This document shows, in pieces, positions 44,054 through 44,191 of a stretch of 44,191 nt of DNA (positions are counted from its first letter, which is position 1; each line of letters begins with the position of its first letter). The translations under genes were made by a program, and so were the position numbers. The DNA is from Pseudomonadota bacterium (lineage in GTDB: Bacteria; Pseudomonadota; Gammaproteobacteria; Steroidobacterales; JBCBZW01). The stretch spans positions 1 through 44,191 of the forward strand of contig JBCCWS010000049.1 in assembly GCA_039193195.1 (NCBI GenBank), written 5' to 3'. A model generated the notes under the pieces. It was given only the letters and a program-made list of their open reading frames with translations, ran no database searches and was not told where the DNA came from.

Positions 44054-44191
44054 TAGCCTGGATTATTCATGAGCCAAAAGAGAAGAAGGCCCTCGATGTG
44101 TTAGAAAGGTGTTACGACACAGCACTTTCGGACACAAAGAAGGCCTTCCAATGGACGACGTTACCACAGCGCAGGGTGCACTGTTCAACAC
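44054..44191 (+). mobile_element. Possible left edge of an insertion sequence with transposase start
   Basis: After the zinc-ribbon gene the base composition falls and no chromosomal gene continues. CCTGGATTATTCATGAGCC (from 44057) looks like an IS1380-type terminus by general resemblance only. It is followed by a short leader with the repeat AAGAAGGCC (twice) and GTGTTACGACAC. An ATG at 44151 opens MDDVTTAQGALFNT and is cut by the window end; such a short N-terminus cannot be assigned. The right end, target duplication and transposase core are all outside the window. Confidence 0.35.

Overview
The window is a G+C-rich chromosomal segment of a free-living Gram-negative bacterium, most likely a gammaproteobacterium. 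It encodes an OmpW-type outer-membrane protein, several lipoproteins with good lipoboxes, SoxR, a Kef-type antiporter, a lipid A acyltransferase relative, DUF2237 and DUF302 proteins and a HemF relative. I cannot place it below class. There is no tRNA, rRNA, CRISPR array, phage module or complete insertion sequence. Only the last ~140 bases look like the edge of a transposable element.

Layout. 1-2.1 kb: the 5' end of acetyl-CoA synthetase (minus), a DUF2189-like membrane protein and OmpW (minus). 2.1-2.8 kb: a gene-poor gap. 2.8-5.0 kb: an exported catalase-peroxidase (minus). 5.4-6.5 kb: an alpha/beta hydrolase coupled to a small membrane protein (minus). 6.7-11.7 kb: a multidomain S8 protease lipoprotein, convergent with a kelch protein/M14 peptidase operon. 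11.9-14.8 kb: a periplasmic-propeller diguanylate cyclase. 14.8-16.2 kb: a GNAT enzyme and a decayed class V aminotransferase. 16.5-19.6 kb: a tightly overlapping three-gene signalling operon (response regulator with degenerate HD-GYP, histidine kinase, HDOD protein). 19.6-24.4 kb: two hypotheticals, a repeat-rich peptidoglycan-binding lipoprotein and a secreted propeller-like protein, the last two convergent across two strong hairpin terminators. 24.7-25.6 kb: a decayed M14 carboxypeptidase. 25.6-27.9 kb: an sdpR/sdpI pair and an MFS transporter. 28.0-29.7 kb: adenylate kinase and a YeiH-type transporter. 29.8-33.7 kb: gamma-glutamyltransferase, DUF2237, gamma-glutamylcyclotransferase (minus) and an acyltransferase. 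33.8-38.5 kb: a DUF4382/DUF5666-like lipoprotein, and an SH3 protein with a Kef antiporter (both minus). 38.6-43.7 kb: DUF302, an LpxL-like acyltransferase, an unusual isocitrate dehydrogenase, a divergent HemF relative and SoxR (minus). 43.9-44.2 kb: a zinc-ribbon microprotein and a possible IS edge.

How the genes fit together. Two themes recur. The first is redox and thiol handling: exported KatG, SoxR, a Kef antiporter, and the gamma-glutamyl pair GGT/GGCT. The second is signalling with degraded catalytic signatures: a GGEEF cyclase whose inhibitory RxxD site is broken, a response regulator whose HD-GYP domain has lost its metal ligands, and an HDOD protein with a pseudo-receiver. Two genes (15.4-16.2 kb and 24.7-25.6 kb) have lost their catalytic cores by internal deletion and also carry frameshifts.

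The most unusual gene is the 583-residue isocitrate dehydrogenase at 40.3 kb. It is built like the ~410-residue dimeric NADP enzyme but contains a tandem, diverged duplication of its central region, with the expected active-site residues split between the two copies. This resembles, at sequence level, the domain duplication known for the unrelated-length monomeric isocitrate dehydrogenases. The second notable item is a lipoprotein with eight ~23-residue P-A-x-Y-x-T repeats ahead of a peptidoglycan-binding domain. The third is the sdpR promoter, whose -35/-10 elements, operator palindrome and start codon suggest a leaderless, autorepressed transcript.
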